Both the position numbers and the translations under genes were made by a program. From assembly GCF_004005965.1 (NCBI RefSeq), contig NZ_SACY01000003.1, forward strand, positions 1 to 64,000: a stretch of 64,000 nucleotides of DNA. Direction: 5' to 3'. Source of the DNA: Sandaracinomonas limnophila (GTDB lineage: Bacteria; Bacteroidota; Bacteroidia; Cytophagales; Spirosomataceae). Below are positions 16,655 through 25,182 of this stretch, piece by piece. Position 1 is the first letter of the stretch. Each line of letters begins with the position of its first letter. The notes beneath the pieces were generated by a model that worked only from the letters and a program-made list of their open reading frames with translations, made no database searches and had not been told where the DNA came from.

Positions 16655-18019
16655 ATGAAAAAAACGGCTGTTATTGATATTGTAGGTTTGAGCCAAAGCG
16701 TCATTGGAGCACACACTCCATTTATTCAATCATATATTGAGAAACATTATATACAAAGAATCAAACCGTCTTTACCGGCTGTAACTACTACTGCACAAAG
16801 CAATTACCTAACTGGGGTTTATCCTGAAACACATGGAATTGTAGGCAATGGGTGGTATGACCAACAAGATGCTGAGGTTAAGTTTTGGAAGCAATCGAAT
16901 CAATTAGTAGAAGCGGATAAAATTTGGGATAAAGCCAAAGAGGTAAATCCAGAATTTACCTGTGCCAAAATGTTTTGGTGGTACAATATGTATTCTAATG
17001 CAGATTATTCAGTTACACCAAGGCCACAATATCACGCAGATGGAGTGAAAGCACCAGATTGTTATTCACAACCCGCCAGTTTACGAGATGAATTGCAAGA
17101 AGTCTTAGGAACGTTTCCCCTTTTCAATTTCTGGGGACCAAATGCAAATATAAAATCTACCCAATGGATAGCAGATGCCTCCATTTATGTAGACAAAAAA
17201 TATAATCCAACGCTCAATTTAATTTACCTTCCACATCTCGATTATTGTTTACAGAAATTTGGAAACGATTTTACTAAAATTTCAAAAGAACTAGGTGAAA
17301 TTGACGAGGTGGTAAAGCAATTAGTTGAACATTTTGAATCGGCAGGTGCAGAAATTATTTTGCTTTCAGAATACGGAATTAATCCTGTGAATCAACCTGT
17401 CCATGTGAATAGGTATTTAAGAGAACATGGCCATATTGCTATTCGAGAGGAACAAGGATTAGAATTATTAGATGCTGGAGCTTCAGAAGCATTTTCCGCA
17501 TCTGACCATCAAATTGCTCACATTTATATCAAAGATAAATCGAAGATTGAGCAAATCCGATATGAATTGGAAGACTTACCTGGGATAAAATTGATTTTAG
17601 ACAAAGAAGAGCAAAAAGAATACCACTTAGCCAACAAACGATCAGGAGATTTGGTTTTAGTGGCGAACGACAATGCTTGGTTTACCTATTATTATTGGTT
17701 GGACGACCAAAAAGCCCCTGATTTTGCACGCTTGGTTGATATTCATAAAAAGCCAGGATATGACCCAGTTGAGATGTTTATGGACCCCAAAAATCCATTC
17801 ATCAAATTAAAAGCAGCCTATAAATTGGCCAGAAAATTGGCTGGATTCAGGTATTTAATGAATGTAATTCCATTGAATGCAAATTTAATTAAAGGCTCAC
17901 ACGGTAGTCCGTTTGTTGAAAAACAATTTTATCCGATATTTGTTTCGTCTAATGCCGAGCATAAAGAATTGGAACCGCATGAAGTTTATGAACGCATTTT
18001 TAGAACTTTAGAACTTTAG
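16655..18019 (+). CDS. eboF: EboF, alkaline phosphatase/nucleotide pyrophosphatase superfamily protein
   Basis: The product has the alkaline phosphatase-superfamily layout. An N-terminal VIDIVGLS metal-binding strand is followed by the nucleophile region VTTTAQSNYLTG and HLDYCLQKFG. The metal ligands LSEYGI, SASDHQIAH and KGSHGSPF come next. It is most like nucleotide pyrophosphatase/phosphodiesterases and should be an active phosphoester hydrolase. The start at ATG 16655, 2 bp after the eboE stop, is preferred over a TTG at 16631 inside eboE. The last codons and the TAG stop (18017-18019) lie inside an 8-bp tandem array, so the C-terminal RTLEL is repeat-encoded. It closes the ebo operon. 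Confidence 0.88.
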   Translation: MKKTAVIDIVGLSQSVIGAHTPFIQSYIEKHYIQRIKPSLPAVTTTAQSNYLTGVYPETHGIVGNGWYDQQDAEVKFWKQSNQLVEADKIWDKAKEVNPEFTCAKMFWWYNMYSNADYSVTPRPQYHADGVKAPDCYSQPASLRDELQEVLGTFPLFNFWGPNANIKSTQWIADASIYVDKKYNPTLNLIYLPHLDYCLQKFGNDFTKISKELGEIDEVVKQLVEHFESAGAEIILLSEYGINPVNQPVHVNRYLREHGHIAIREEQGLELLDAGASEAFSASDHQIAHIYIKDKSKIEQIRYELEDLPGIKLILDKEEQKEYHLANKRSGDLVLVANDNAWFTYYYWLDDQKAPDFARLVDIHKKPGYDPVEMFMDPKNPFIKLKAAYKLARKLAGFRYLMNVIPLNANLIKGSHGSPFVEKQFYPIFVSSNAEHKELEPHEVYERIFRTLEL

Positions 18020-18040
18020 AACTTTAGAACTTAAGTTCTA
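18001..18040. repeat. Octamer array (TAGAACTT)4 plus inverted copy
   Basis: Four perfect head-to-tail TAGAACTT units (18001-18032) are followed at once by the reverse complement AAGTTCTA (18033-18040). The last unit and the inverted copy make a perfect 16-bp palindrome at 18025-18040. The array contains the eboF stop codon. The transcript could fold back, but there is no T-run, so a classical terminator is doubtful. Confidence 0.95.
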
Positions 18041-18076
18041 TGCACTAATTATATATATACTTTAAACTTAATAAAA

Positions 18077-18445
18077 ATGAAAACCCTTAAAAAAACCTTT
18101 TATGTACTAGCTACTTTATTAGCAGTCAATTTCGCTTCGAATGCCCAAGGCTTCAGTCCTGAGCAAATGGTTCAACAACGCATGGCGCGTATGGAATCTG
18201 AATTAAAACTGAGCAAGGAACAATCCAACAAAATTTTCCCATTGGTAGAGGCAAGTGTGACCAAAATGATGGAAATGCGTGAAAATGGTATGGACATGGA
18301 AAAGATGCGTGAAGCCATGAAATCTAGCAATCAAGCTATGATGGACAGTCTTAAAACCATTTTAACTGAGGAGCAAATGAAGAAATACCAAGAGATGCAG
18401 GAAAGAATGCGTCAAGGTGGATTTGGACAAAGACCTCAAAACTAA
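18077..18445 (+). CDS. Small Spy/CpxP-like periplasmic protein
   Basis: The 122-residue protein has a signal peptide ending at NAQG (residues 1-24). A helical, Met- and Gln-rich mature part follows, carrying LKLSKEQ near residue 45 and LTEEQMKKY near residue 95, a spacing reminiscent of the LTxxQ motifs of Spy/CpxP periplasmic chaperones. It ends in a Gly/Gln-rich tail. It stands alone between the ebo operon and a convergent unknown gene. A role in envelope stress or metal tolerance is inference from the family; similarity is weak. Confidence 0.6.
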   Translation: MKTLKKTFYVLATLLAVNFASNAQGFSPEQMVQQRMARMESELKLSKEQSNKIFPLVEASVTKMMEMRENGMDMEKMREAMKSSNQAMMDSLKTILTEEQMKKYQEMQERMRQGGFGQRPQN

Positions 18446-18460
18446 TTTATTTCCTTGGGT

Positions 18461-18946
18461 CTAATCCAAATCGTCATCACCTAATGATGAAAAAATATAA
18501 TTTTCGTCATTGAAAAAATGTTGACAAGAACAATGGGTTGGACCCAAAGGACAATTCTCTACATCCTGTTCACAAAAATCTAAATGCAGGAATCCAAATT
18601 GCAAAATGTTGACACGCATACCCAGTGTCGAAACAATTAATTTATATTTTTTATCGGTTGGAAATGACTTTGGAATATCTAAAATGATATTCCAGGAATA
18701 AAGACATTTTTCAAACGCATTATTGATGACTTTCATTTGCGATTCGGAAAGCAAATTAGATTCAGGAAACCACTCATTGCCGATACCAATCAATTCAAAA
18801 ATGAACATATTTTTATAATTGCAGGTATAAGTCTCAATGTCGTCTATGTAATCTTCAAATGAAGTAAATGATTGTCGGATATTTTGTTTTCCTAATCGCT
18901 GGGCGGCTTTTAGGTCATCTGTAAGGTGTTTGATGTAGTTTTCCAT
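18461..18946 (-). CDS. Hypothetical protein with a C-terminal cysteine cluster
   Basis: I do not recognise this 161-residue protein. It has no signal peptide or membrane segment and is rather acidic, ending GDDDLD. The region around residues 125-142 holds several cysteines (FCEQDVENC and HCSC) with a nearby His, which could bind a metal. Codon use and length look like a real gene, and it is placed cleanly between two convergent/divergent neighbours. An array of seven heptamers starts 11 bp upstream of its ATG, where a promoter would be expected. Confidence 0.6.
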   Translation of the reverse strand: MENYIKHLTDDLKAAQRLGKQNIRQSFTSFEDYIDDIETYTCNYKNMFIFELIGIGNEWFPESNLLSESQMKVINNAFEKCLYSWNIILDIPKSFPTDKKYKLIVSTLGMRVNILQFGFLHLDFCEQDVENCPLGPTHCSCQHFFNDENYIFSSLGDDDLD

Positions 18947-18956
18947 AGTGGTATGA

Positions 18957-19005
18957 ATTGTTAATTGTTAATTGTTAATTGTTAATGGTTAATGGTTAAT
19001 TGTTG
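18957..19005. repeat. Heptamer array, ATTGTTA x7
   Basis: Seven consecutive 7-bp units run ATTGTTA x4, ATGGTTA x2 and ATTGTTG. The array is between the divergent starts of the unknown gene (18946) and the beta-helix gene (19134). The same unit recurs at 21513-21540. It may contribute to, or interrupt, promoter sequence of the minus-strand gene. Confidence 0.95.
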
Positions 19006-19133
19006 AATAAATTTATTTTTAAAAAAAATTAAAACAAAGGCTTCCAACCACATTATCAGGTTTATGATTTTTTATATAAATAATGTGATAATTTGGCAAA
19101 ATTTGAATAGTTTAGAGATTCAAATTTGAAAGA

Positions 19134-20348
19134 ATGAAATCGGTAATACTAATCTTATGTAGTTTTGGGATATGGGGAATTTCAACTAATTCCTTTGGAC
19201 AATCGGCAGAGGAAAAAAAGCTTCAAACGCTCTTTTTAGTAGCAGAAGATAATACAATCATCAACCTACCTGAAGGTAATTTTCAATTAAGCAAAACACT
19301 AAGTTTAGAGGGAAAGAAAAACATCATCATCCGTGGGAAGGGAATGGATAAAACGATCTTAAATTTCTTTGGCCAAACATCTGGCGCCGAAGGGATTAAA
19401 ATCAGTAATTCTGAAAATATAATCTTAGAAAATTTCACTGCTCAAAATGCAAAGGGGGATTTAATAAAAACAACGGAGGTTAAAGGAATTACATTCAAAA
19501 ATATAAAGGCTGAATGGACAGGAGGACCCAAATCTACCAATGGAAGCTATGCACTTTACCCTGTACTTTGTGAAAATGTCATCATAGATAGCTGTGTAGC
19601 CATTGGGGCATCTGATGCAGGAATTTATGTAGGGCAATCGAAACACATACAAGTTAAAAACTCAGAAGCTTACCAAAATGTTGCAGGAATAGAAATTGAG
19701 AATTCTTTGTATGCTGAGGTTTACAACAACAAAGCATACGAAAACACAGGTGGAATTTTGGTTTTTGATTTACCCGATTTAGTACAAAAGAAAGGTGGAC
19801 ATGTTATGGTCCACGATAACCTAGTTGAAAACAATAATTTAGACAATTTTGCCCCAAAGGGAAACATTGTTGGGAATGTGCCAAAGGGGACTGGTGTTTT
19901 AGTTTTGGCTACTAATAATGTAGAAATTTTCAATAATAAAATTAGAAATCATAAAACCTTTGGCGCTGGAATTATAAGCTATTACATGACTGAAATACCC
20001 ATACACGACAAAGCATACGACCCCTATCCTGCTGGTATTTCAATTCATGATAACCAATTTATCAGAAAACCTGGCAGAGTGCCTTTTAAAGGTCGATTTG
20101 GCAAATTATACCGATTATTACTCAAGGTGGGTAAAAATCCACCTATGATTATAATTGATGGCATCAAGGACCCCAAAAAATTAAATACAAACGGTGAGTT
20201 TTATCCTGAAAATAAAATTTGTATCAGCAACAATACGCCACAAAGTTTTATGATTTTGGATGCTGAACATAATTTCAAAGGCAAAGTTTGGAATGACCCT
20301 GCCTATATTTGTGATTTGATTAGTACTAAAAAAGTAGATATAAAGTGA
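19134..20348 (+). CDS. Exported right-handed parallel beta-helix protein (TIGR03805-like)
   Basis: A signal peptide (about residues 1-23, ending SFGQS) precedes a parallel beta-helix. Successive rungs read IIIRGKGMDKTIL, GIKISNSENIILENF, GITFKNIKA, VIIDSCVAIG, IQVKNSEAY, VEIFNNKI and ISIHDNQF. Such proteins often act on polysaccharides, but no lyase or hydrolase active site is evident. The next gene belongs to the di-heme HNE_0200 family; these two families are known to occur side by side, which supports the assignment. The TGA stop lies in an 8-bp tandem array. Confidence 0.85.
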   Translation: MKSVILILCSFGIWGISTNSFGQSAEEKKLQTLFLVAEDNTIINLPEGNFQLSKTLSLEGKKNIIIRGKGMDKTILNFFGQTSGAEGIKISNSENIILENFTAQNAKGDLIKTTEVKGITFKNIKAEWTGGPKSTNGSYALYPVLCENVIIDSCVAIGASDAGIYVGQSKHIQVKNSEAYQNVAGIEIENSLYAEVYNNKAYENTGGILVFDLPDLVQKKGGHVMVHDNLVENNNLDNFAPKGNIVGNVPKGTGVLVLATNNVEIFNNKIRNHKTFGAGIISYYMTEIPIHDKAYDPYPAGISIHDNQFIRKPGRVPFKGRFGKLYRLLLKVGKNPPMIIIDGIKDPKKLNTNGEFYPENKICISNNTPQSFMILDAEHNFKGKVWNDPAYICDLISTKKVDIK

Positions 20349-20408
20349 GCAAGTTAGCTAATGAGCCAGTTAGCTAGTGAGCTAGTGAGCCAGTGAGCAA
20401 GTGGGCAA
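20345..20408. repeat. Octamer array, GTGAGCNA-type x8
   Basis: Eight contiguous degenerate 8-bp units follow one another: GTGAGCAA, GTTAGCTA, ATGAGCCA, GTTAGCTA, GTGAGCTA, GTGAGCCA, GTGAGCAA, GTGGGCAA. The first unit contains the stop of the beta-helix gene. The array is followed by a hairpin (20418-20440). Two units of the same type occur at 51362-51377 and one at 60933-60940. Confidence 0.92.
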
Positions 20409-20417
20409 GTTGAATCT

Positions 20418-20440
20418 CACGCTTAGCTTTGCTAAGTGTG
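20418..20440. other. Hairpin following the octamer array
   Basis: CACGCTTAGC (20418-20427) pairs with GCTAAGTGTG (20431-20440) around a TTT loop, a 10-bp stem with one G-T pair. There is no T-run after it. Its position right after a tandem array and the following GACTAT resemble the hairpin elements at about 40.35 kb and in mutS2. Confidence 0.75.
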
Positions 20441-20474
20441 GACTATGAAAAAATCGGATTGATTTTAATATATA

Positions 20475-21512
20475 ATGGAAAAAATAAAGAAAATAATAAT
20501 TTTAGAATTACTTATTTGTATAATTATTTTCTTAAACACCAATTCACAAAAAGGTATTCCCGAAAAACTTTCATCTTATAATTTTTTTCTTGGTGATTTG
20601 AAAAACTTACAACCTAACCAAAGAATTATACCCTATGAATTAAACAGCTCATTATTCACGGATTATGCCTCGAAACTTAGATTTATCAAACTTCCAGAAG
20701 GTAAAACCATACCTTACAATTCAACAGAGGTTTTAAATTTTCCGGAAGGTACAATTCTAATTAAAAATTTCTATTATCCATTCGATGAACGAAAACCAGA
20801 AATGGGTCGAAGAATTATCGAAACCAGGTTATTGATTCATCAATCAACAGGTTGGAAAGCCTACCCCTATATTTGGAATGAGGAGCAAACAGATGCCATA
20901 TTAGAAATAACAGGTGAAACCATTCCTGTTTCTTATGTCAATCTAAATGGCAAAAAGGTAAATATCAATTACGAAGTCCCAAATATCAATCAATGCAAAG
21001 GATGCCATGAAGTAGCAGGAAAAATGAGTCCCATTGGGCCTTCTGCGCGACAATTGAATAAGGAAACGATTATTGATGGGTACCATCAAAATCAATTGAC
21101 GAAATGGAAAGAATTAGGGATTTTACAAATTGGAAAAGATGAATTAAAAAATGCTCCTCAATTAGTTGATTATTTAGACGAATCGAAAAGCTTAAGTGAA
21201 CGAACAAATGCCTATTTAGACATTAATTGTGCCCATTGCCATAACGAGAAAGGTCCCGCTAAAAACTCCGGATTATTTTTAAATTGGAACAATTTGAATG
21301 TATCAAGCTATGGACATTTAAAAAGCCCAGTTGCTGCAGGTCGTGGTTCGGGCAATCTTAAATATGACATAGTCCCAGGCAAACCTCTTGAAAGTATTCT
21401 ATTCTACCGAATGAATTCTACTGACCCTGGAATTATGATGCCTGAAATGGGAAGAACCATGGTGCATAAGGAGGGGGTGGAATTGATAAGGAGGTGGATA
21501 AGGGGGTTATGA
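20475..21512 (+). CDS. HNE_0200 family (TIGR03806-like) di-heme protein
   Basis: The 345-residue protein has an N-terminal hydrophobic signal segment (about residues 7-22) and two CxxCH heme-c attachment motifs, CKGCH near residue 176 and CAHCH near residue 254. Conserved stretches PYELNSSLFTDYASKLRFI, YPFDERKPEMG and LDINCAHCHNEKGPA are characteristic of the family that accompanies the beta-helix protein encoded just upstream (126 bp gap). It is probably periplasmic and redox-active; the substrate is unknown. The TGA stop abuts a heptamer array, then a terminator. Confidence 0.85.
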   Translation: MEKIKKIIILELLICIIIFLNTNSQKGIPEKLSSYNFFLGDLKNLQPNQRIIPYELNSSLFTDYASKLRFIKLPEGKTIPYNSTEVLNFPEGTILIKNFYYPFDERKPEMGRRIIETRLLIHQSTGWKAYPYIWNEEQTDAILEITGETIPVSYVNLNGKKVNINYEVPNINQCKGCHEVAGKMSPIGPSARQLNKETIIDGYHQNQLTKWKELGILQIGKDELKNAPQLVDYLDESKSLSERTNAYLDINCAHCHNEKGPAKNSGLFLNWNNLNVSSYGHLKSPVAAGRGSGNLKYDIVPGKPLESILFYRMNSTDPGIMMPEMGRTMVHKEGVELIRRWIRGL

Positions 21513-21540
21513 ATTGTTAATTGTTAATTGTTAATTGTTA
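21513..21540. repeat. Heptamer array, ATTGTTA x4
   Basis: Four perfect ATTGTTA units begin on the base after the stop codon of the di-heme gene. The unit is identical to that at 18957-18984. Confidence 0.95.
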
Positions 21541-21547
21541 ATTATAA

Positions 21548-21583
21548 CCAAAAAAGGCTTCGATTTCTCGAAGCCTTTTTTGG
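21548..21583. terminator. Bidirectional Rho-independent terminator
   Basis: A 16-bp perfect stem (21548-21563 with 21568-21583, core AAGGCTTCGA/TCGAAGCCTT) closes a TTTC loop. It is flanked by A6 on one side and T6 on the other, so it works on both strands. It separates the convergent di-heme and TonB-dependent receptor genes. Confidence 0.93.
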
Positions 21584-21598
21584 TATAGCAATTTTCAA

Positions 21599-24500
21599 TT
21601 AGTTGAAGATATATCTCAAACCAAATTGTGCTTGCCATCTAGAACCTAAACCAAAGTTTCTTTGGAAGGTCTCAGCCATTGGAGTAGTTCCTGAACGGAA
21701 TGGGAATTGGAATACTGGACGACCAGTAGTTGCATCATTTCCTGTATAGTTCAAAATTGCTGTCTTAACAGCTGATTGGCTTAAGCCCCAATTTGGAGAA
21801 ACATAATTACCAAAGTTAAAAATATCCAATGTTAATTGAATTGTATTTCTTTTTCCAGCAACTTTAACATAAAAATCTTGAATGATTTTAAAGTCAAAGT
21901 TTGCTTGCCAAGGCAATTCAGCACCATTTCTTTCAGCATATTGTCCACGACGTGTACTTAAATATGGATCCTGAGAGATAAATTTATCTAAATCTGCCCA
22001 TTGCTGCGCTTTTGTATAACCTGTTAAATCCTTCAATAAAATATCTGATTCATTTCTAGGAACAAACATTAAATCATTCGAAGTTTGGTTATCCCCATTC
22101 ATATCGCCAGAGTAAACATAAGAATAACGTCCTGCAGGAGCTACAGAATAAGTAAATCCAAAAGTCGTACTAGCTTTTTCGTTCAAATAATTGATTTTAT
22201 AAGAGCCGTATGCATTAATTCTATGACTTTGTAAGTAAGATGAATAAGATGCTACATTTTCATTTGGATCACCTGATACAACACGATCTCTCCATTGAGA
22301 TTGTGCAATTGAACCACCGTCGTTCACAGAACGAGAATCAGAATTTGTATAGGCTAAACTTGCGAATAATCCATTTTCAAATGATTTTGAAACTGTGGCT
22401 GTGAAAGCGTATGAATAACCTAGATTGGTATTCTTAATTAAGATGGCATCAGAAATGTTTGGAGAAGTAACCGTGTTACCAGTAGCTGGTGCATTTACAC
22501 CTTTTGTGCCACCATAAATTTGGTTGTTTTTAGTAGAAACAGTAGGAATACCATTTGCAAAAGTGTACCAAATTGGACGATTATCAGTTCCAACTGCCTT
22601 ACCCATTGCATTTGGTAAATTTATGTTTTCTAAATAAACCGCATTAATATCTTTCGTATATATTCCTTCTAATCCAACAATCCAACCTTCACCCAATTGT
22701 TTATCAATTGCTAAATTTGAACGGAAAATTTGAGGGAATTTGAAATTAGGATCAGTAATTGCTAAATTATAAGAAGTATTTTCTTTTAAAGATGTAGGTC
22801 TATAAGCATTTACATCAGGATTAAATGGACGCTTTGCTAGCGTAGCAGCATCTGTAATGGTTTCCGAACCAAATAATACACCATTATTTGATAATTGGTT
22901 TGATAACCAAACATAAGGAACACGGCCTGAGAAGATACCTAAACCACCACGAATTTGTGTAGTTTTATCATCTTTTACATCCCAATTAAATCCGAAACGA
23001 GGTGACCATAAGATATTAAAATCAGGGAATTTATTTGTTGACTCAATTCTTGCACCATCGCGGAATGTTAAACTAGAAACGTTTGTATTATTATACTTTA
23101 CCTCCTGAGAAACAGGGAATGAAGTACCATCTGCACGCAAACCAAAAGTTAATTTCAATCCTTTAGCAACTGAAATTTCATCTTGACCATAAAGAGACAG
23201 AGTATTTCCTTTCATTTCAGCAAATGGAAATTCTGGGTACATTGAATATTGTTGTTGATATCTAACAGGTAAAACTGTTGCATCTCCAGAAGCATTTTTA
23301 ATAAAATCATCAATTGATTTAAAATGGAATAAACCATAGTAATTAGGAGCAAAACCATTACTGAATGAATTTGTTTCATAAGCAGCACCAATTGTCCAAA
23401 CGTTCTTTCCTTTATAAATTGTTAAATTGTCAGAGATTTGAAAAATATCTGAATTCAAAATATTATTTGCAGAAAAAGGTTCATAACCAAAAGTTGTTAA
23501 TTGTGTCAAATCCCCATTACCTATATCCACAGTTGGAAATGGAGTGTTATTCACTGGAGATTGACGGAAGTCACGCATTTGTGTATAACCTACAGTTAAG
23601 TTATTTGCTACAGAAGAAGAGAACGTAGAGTTCAATTCAGCAATGTATGAATCTAAGTTATTGTTGATTCTGTACATAATTCCTTGGAAAGGTAATACCA
23701 AGGTTGAAGGAGAACGACCATTCGTCAAGGAACCTGAATTTGATGGAGAAATATCGGAATAAGAACGAAGGTAGTTATACTTGAAGTTGAACTTGTGCTT
23801 ATCTGAAATATTCCAGTCTAAACGCAAATTGATTTTAGAAGAATATTTCTCCTTGTTATAATTTTGATATGCTCCTGGATCATAGTTGTATTTTGTAACC
23901 AAGAAATCCTTTAAACGATCTAAATCAGCTGCCACGGCTCTAGATTCAGAAGCAGTAGCTGCAGTTGCAGCAGATGCTCTTGCAGTATAGTTTGAACCAG
24001 GATTTGTTTCATTTTCTTGTTCAAATGAACCAAATACAAATAATTTATTTTTGATGATAGCTCCACCTACACGGCCACCAAATTGTCCTCGGTTGAACTT
24101 ACCATATTGATTTACTACATCACCAATTCTATTACCTACCAAACCTTCGTTTGTTCCAAAGTTATAAACTGAACCAGTCCAATTATTTGAACCAGATTTA
24201 GTAACTACGTTGATATTTGCACCCGTTGCCATCCCCTGACGAACGTCGTAAGGAGCAATTAATACCTGGAATTGATCTATTGCATCTACCGAAATCGGAG
24301 AAGCACCTGCTTGAGAACCAATTGTTGACTGCAAACCAAATGCATTATTGAAATAAGCTCCATCAATTGTAATATTGTTGAAAGAGGCATTTCTACCAGC
24401 AAAGTTCAAACCGTTTGCACGTGGATCTAAACGAGCAAAATCACCTAATGAACGGTTCAAAGTAGGTAATGTTGTGATTTGAGAGTTACCAACGGTAGTA

Positions 24501-24934
24501 GCAGCACCTGTACGTCCTGAGTTAATCACAGAACTACGAGAAGCAACAACTTTAACTTCTTCTAATTGGGCTTGGTTAACTTCTAATTTGAAATTTTGAC
24601 GTAACTCCTGAGCTAAAGTCAATACAATTCCTGTCTGAACTGCATCCTTGTAACCCACGAAAGTTACTGATACTTTGTATGGACCACCCACACGCATGTT
24701 AACGATGTTAAAACGTCCATCTGCACGTGTTGAAGCACCATAACGTGAACCAGTTGGCTCGTGAATGGCAATAACGGTGGCACCTGGAAGGCCCTCACCT
24801 TTTTCGTCCAATACAACACCCGCAATAGCAGAAGTTGTGGATCCTTGAGCAAATAAATGCCCTGCGGGAAGTATTGCGAATAAAGCAAAAATTGCCCCTA
24901 ACAATACCGATTTAATAGTAAATCTTTTTTGCAT
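21599..24934 (-). CDS. Oar-like TonB-dependent outer membrane receptor
   Basis: This large outer-membrane beta-barrel has an N-terminal signal peptide (MQKRFTIKSVLL to LFAQG), a carboxypeptidase-regulatory-like domain (IAGVVLDEKGEGLPGATV, GRFNIVNMRVGGPYKV), a plug domain with VKVVASRSSVINSGRTG, and a long barrel ending FGLRYIFN with a C-terminal aromatic. The overall form matches Oar/TonB-dependent receptors that have a CarboxypepD_reg domain. The ligand is unknown, and no SusD partner is adjacent. I start it at ATG 24934 (1111 residues), because the in-frame extension to 25060 would put 42 odd residues before the signal peptide. Confidence 0.9.
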   Translation of the reverse strand: MQKRFTIKSVLLGAIFALFAILPAGHLFAQGSTTSAIAGVVLDEKGEGLPGATVIAIHEPTGSRYGASTRADGRFNIVNMRVGGPYKVSVTFVGYKDAVQTGIVLTLAQELRQNFKLEVNQAQLEEVKVVASRSSVINSGRTGAATTVGNSQITTLPTLNRSLGDFARLDPRANGLNFAGRNASFNNITIDGAYFNNAFGLQSTIGSQAGASPISVDAIDQFQVLIAPYDVRQGMATGANINVVTKSGSNNWTGSVYNFGTNEGLVGNRIGDVVNQYGKFNRGQFGGRVGGAIIKNKLFVFGSFEQENETNPGSNYTARASAATAATASESRAVAADLDRLKDFLVTKYNYDPGAYQNYNKEKYSSKINLRLDWNISDKHKFNFKYNYLRSYSDISPSNSGSLTNGRSPSTLVLPFQGIMYRINNNLDSYIAELNSTFSSSVANNLTVGYTQMRDFRQSPVNNTPFPTVDIGNGDLTQLTTFGYEPFSANNILNSDIFQISDNLTIYKGKNVWTIGAAYETNSFSNGFAPNYYGLFHFKSIDDFIKNASGDATVLPVRYQQQYSMYPEFPFAEMKGNTLSLYGQDEISVAKGLKLTFGLRADGTSFPVSQEVKYNNTNVSSLTFRDGARIESTNKFPDFNILWSPRFGFNWDVKDDKTTQIRGGLGIFSGRVPYVWLSNQLSNNGVLFGSETITDAATLAKRPFNPDVNAYRPTSLKENTSYNLAITDPNFKFPQIFRSNLAIDKQLGEGWIVGLEGIYTKDINAVYLENINLPNAMGKAVGTDNRPIWYTFANGIPTVSTKNNQIYGGTKGVNAPATGNTVTSPNISDAILIKNTNLGYSYAFTATVSKSFENGLFASLAYTNSDSRSVNDGGSIAQSQWRDRVVSGDPNENVASYSSYLQSHRINAYGSYKINYLNEKASTTFGFTYSVAPAGRYSYVYSGDMNGDNQTSNDLMFVPRNESDILLKDLTGYTKAQQWADLDKFISQDPYLSTRRGQYAERNGAELPWQANFDFKIIQDFYVKVAGKRNTIQLTLDIFNFGNYVSPNWGLSQSAVKTAILNYTGNDATTGRPVFQFPFRSGTTPMAETFQRNFGLGSRWQAQFGLRYIFN

Positions 24935-25153
24935 AAATTTGAAATTTAGTAATAAAAAGAGTTTTAGTTTGAAAATGCAAATTAACTTCAAAATCCTAAA
25001 ATTTCCAAAAGATAAATAGACACATACCTCTTCAACTAATTGACTAATAGAATAAAACAAATAATTAATTTGATTAAATAGTTTTTAAAGCATGATTTTG
25101 TGCAATTTTTAAGCAATTCTTAACAATAAATTAATTTTTAACTTTTTAAAGAA

Positions 25154-25161
25154 TATTTTTG
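25154..25161 (+). promoter_or_regulatory. Candidate promoter -7 box for the selD operon
   Basis: TATTTTTG matches TAnnTTTG exactly and lies 22 bp before the TTG start of selD. The upstream region is too A/T-rich to pick a -33 element with confidence. The rest of the 24935-25182 intergenic stretch holds no gene that I can see. Confidence 0.5.
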
Positions 25162-25182
25162 TAAAATAATTTTTAAAATCCC

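Noticed and set aside
24935-25060. N-terminal extension of the TonB-dependent receptor
   Set aside because: It would place 42 hydrophobic, atypical residues before a normal signal peptide that has its own ATG at 24934.
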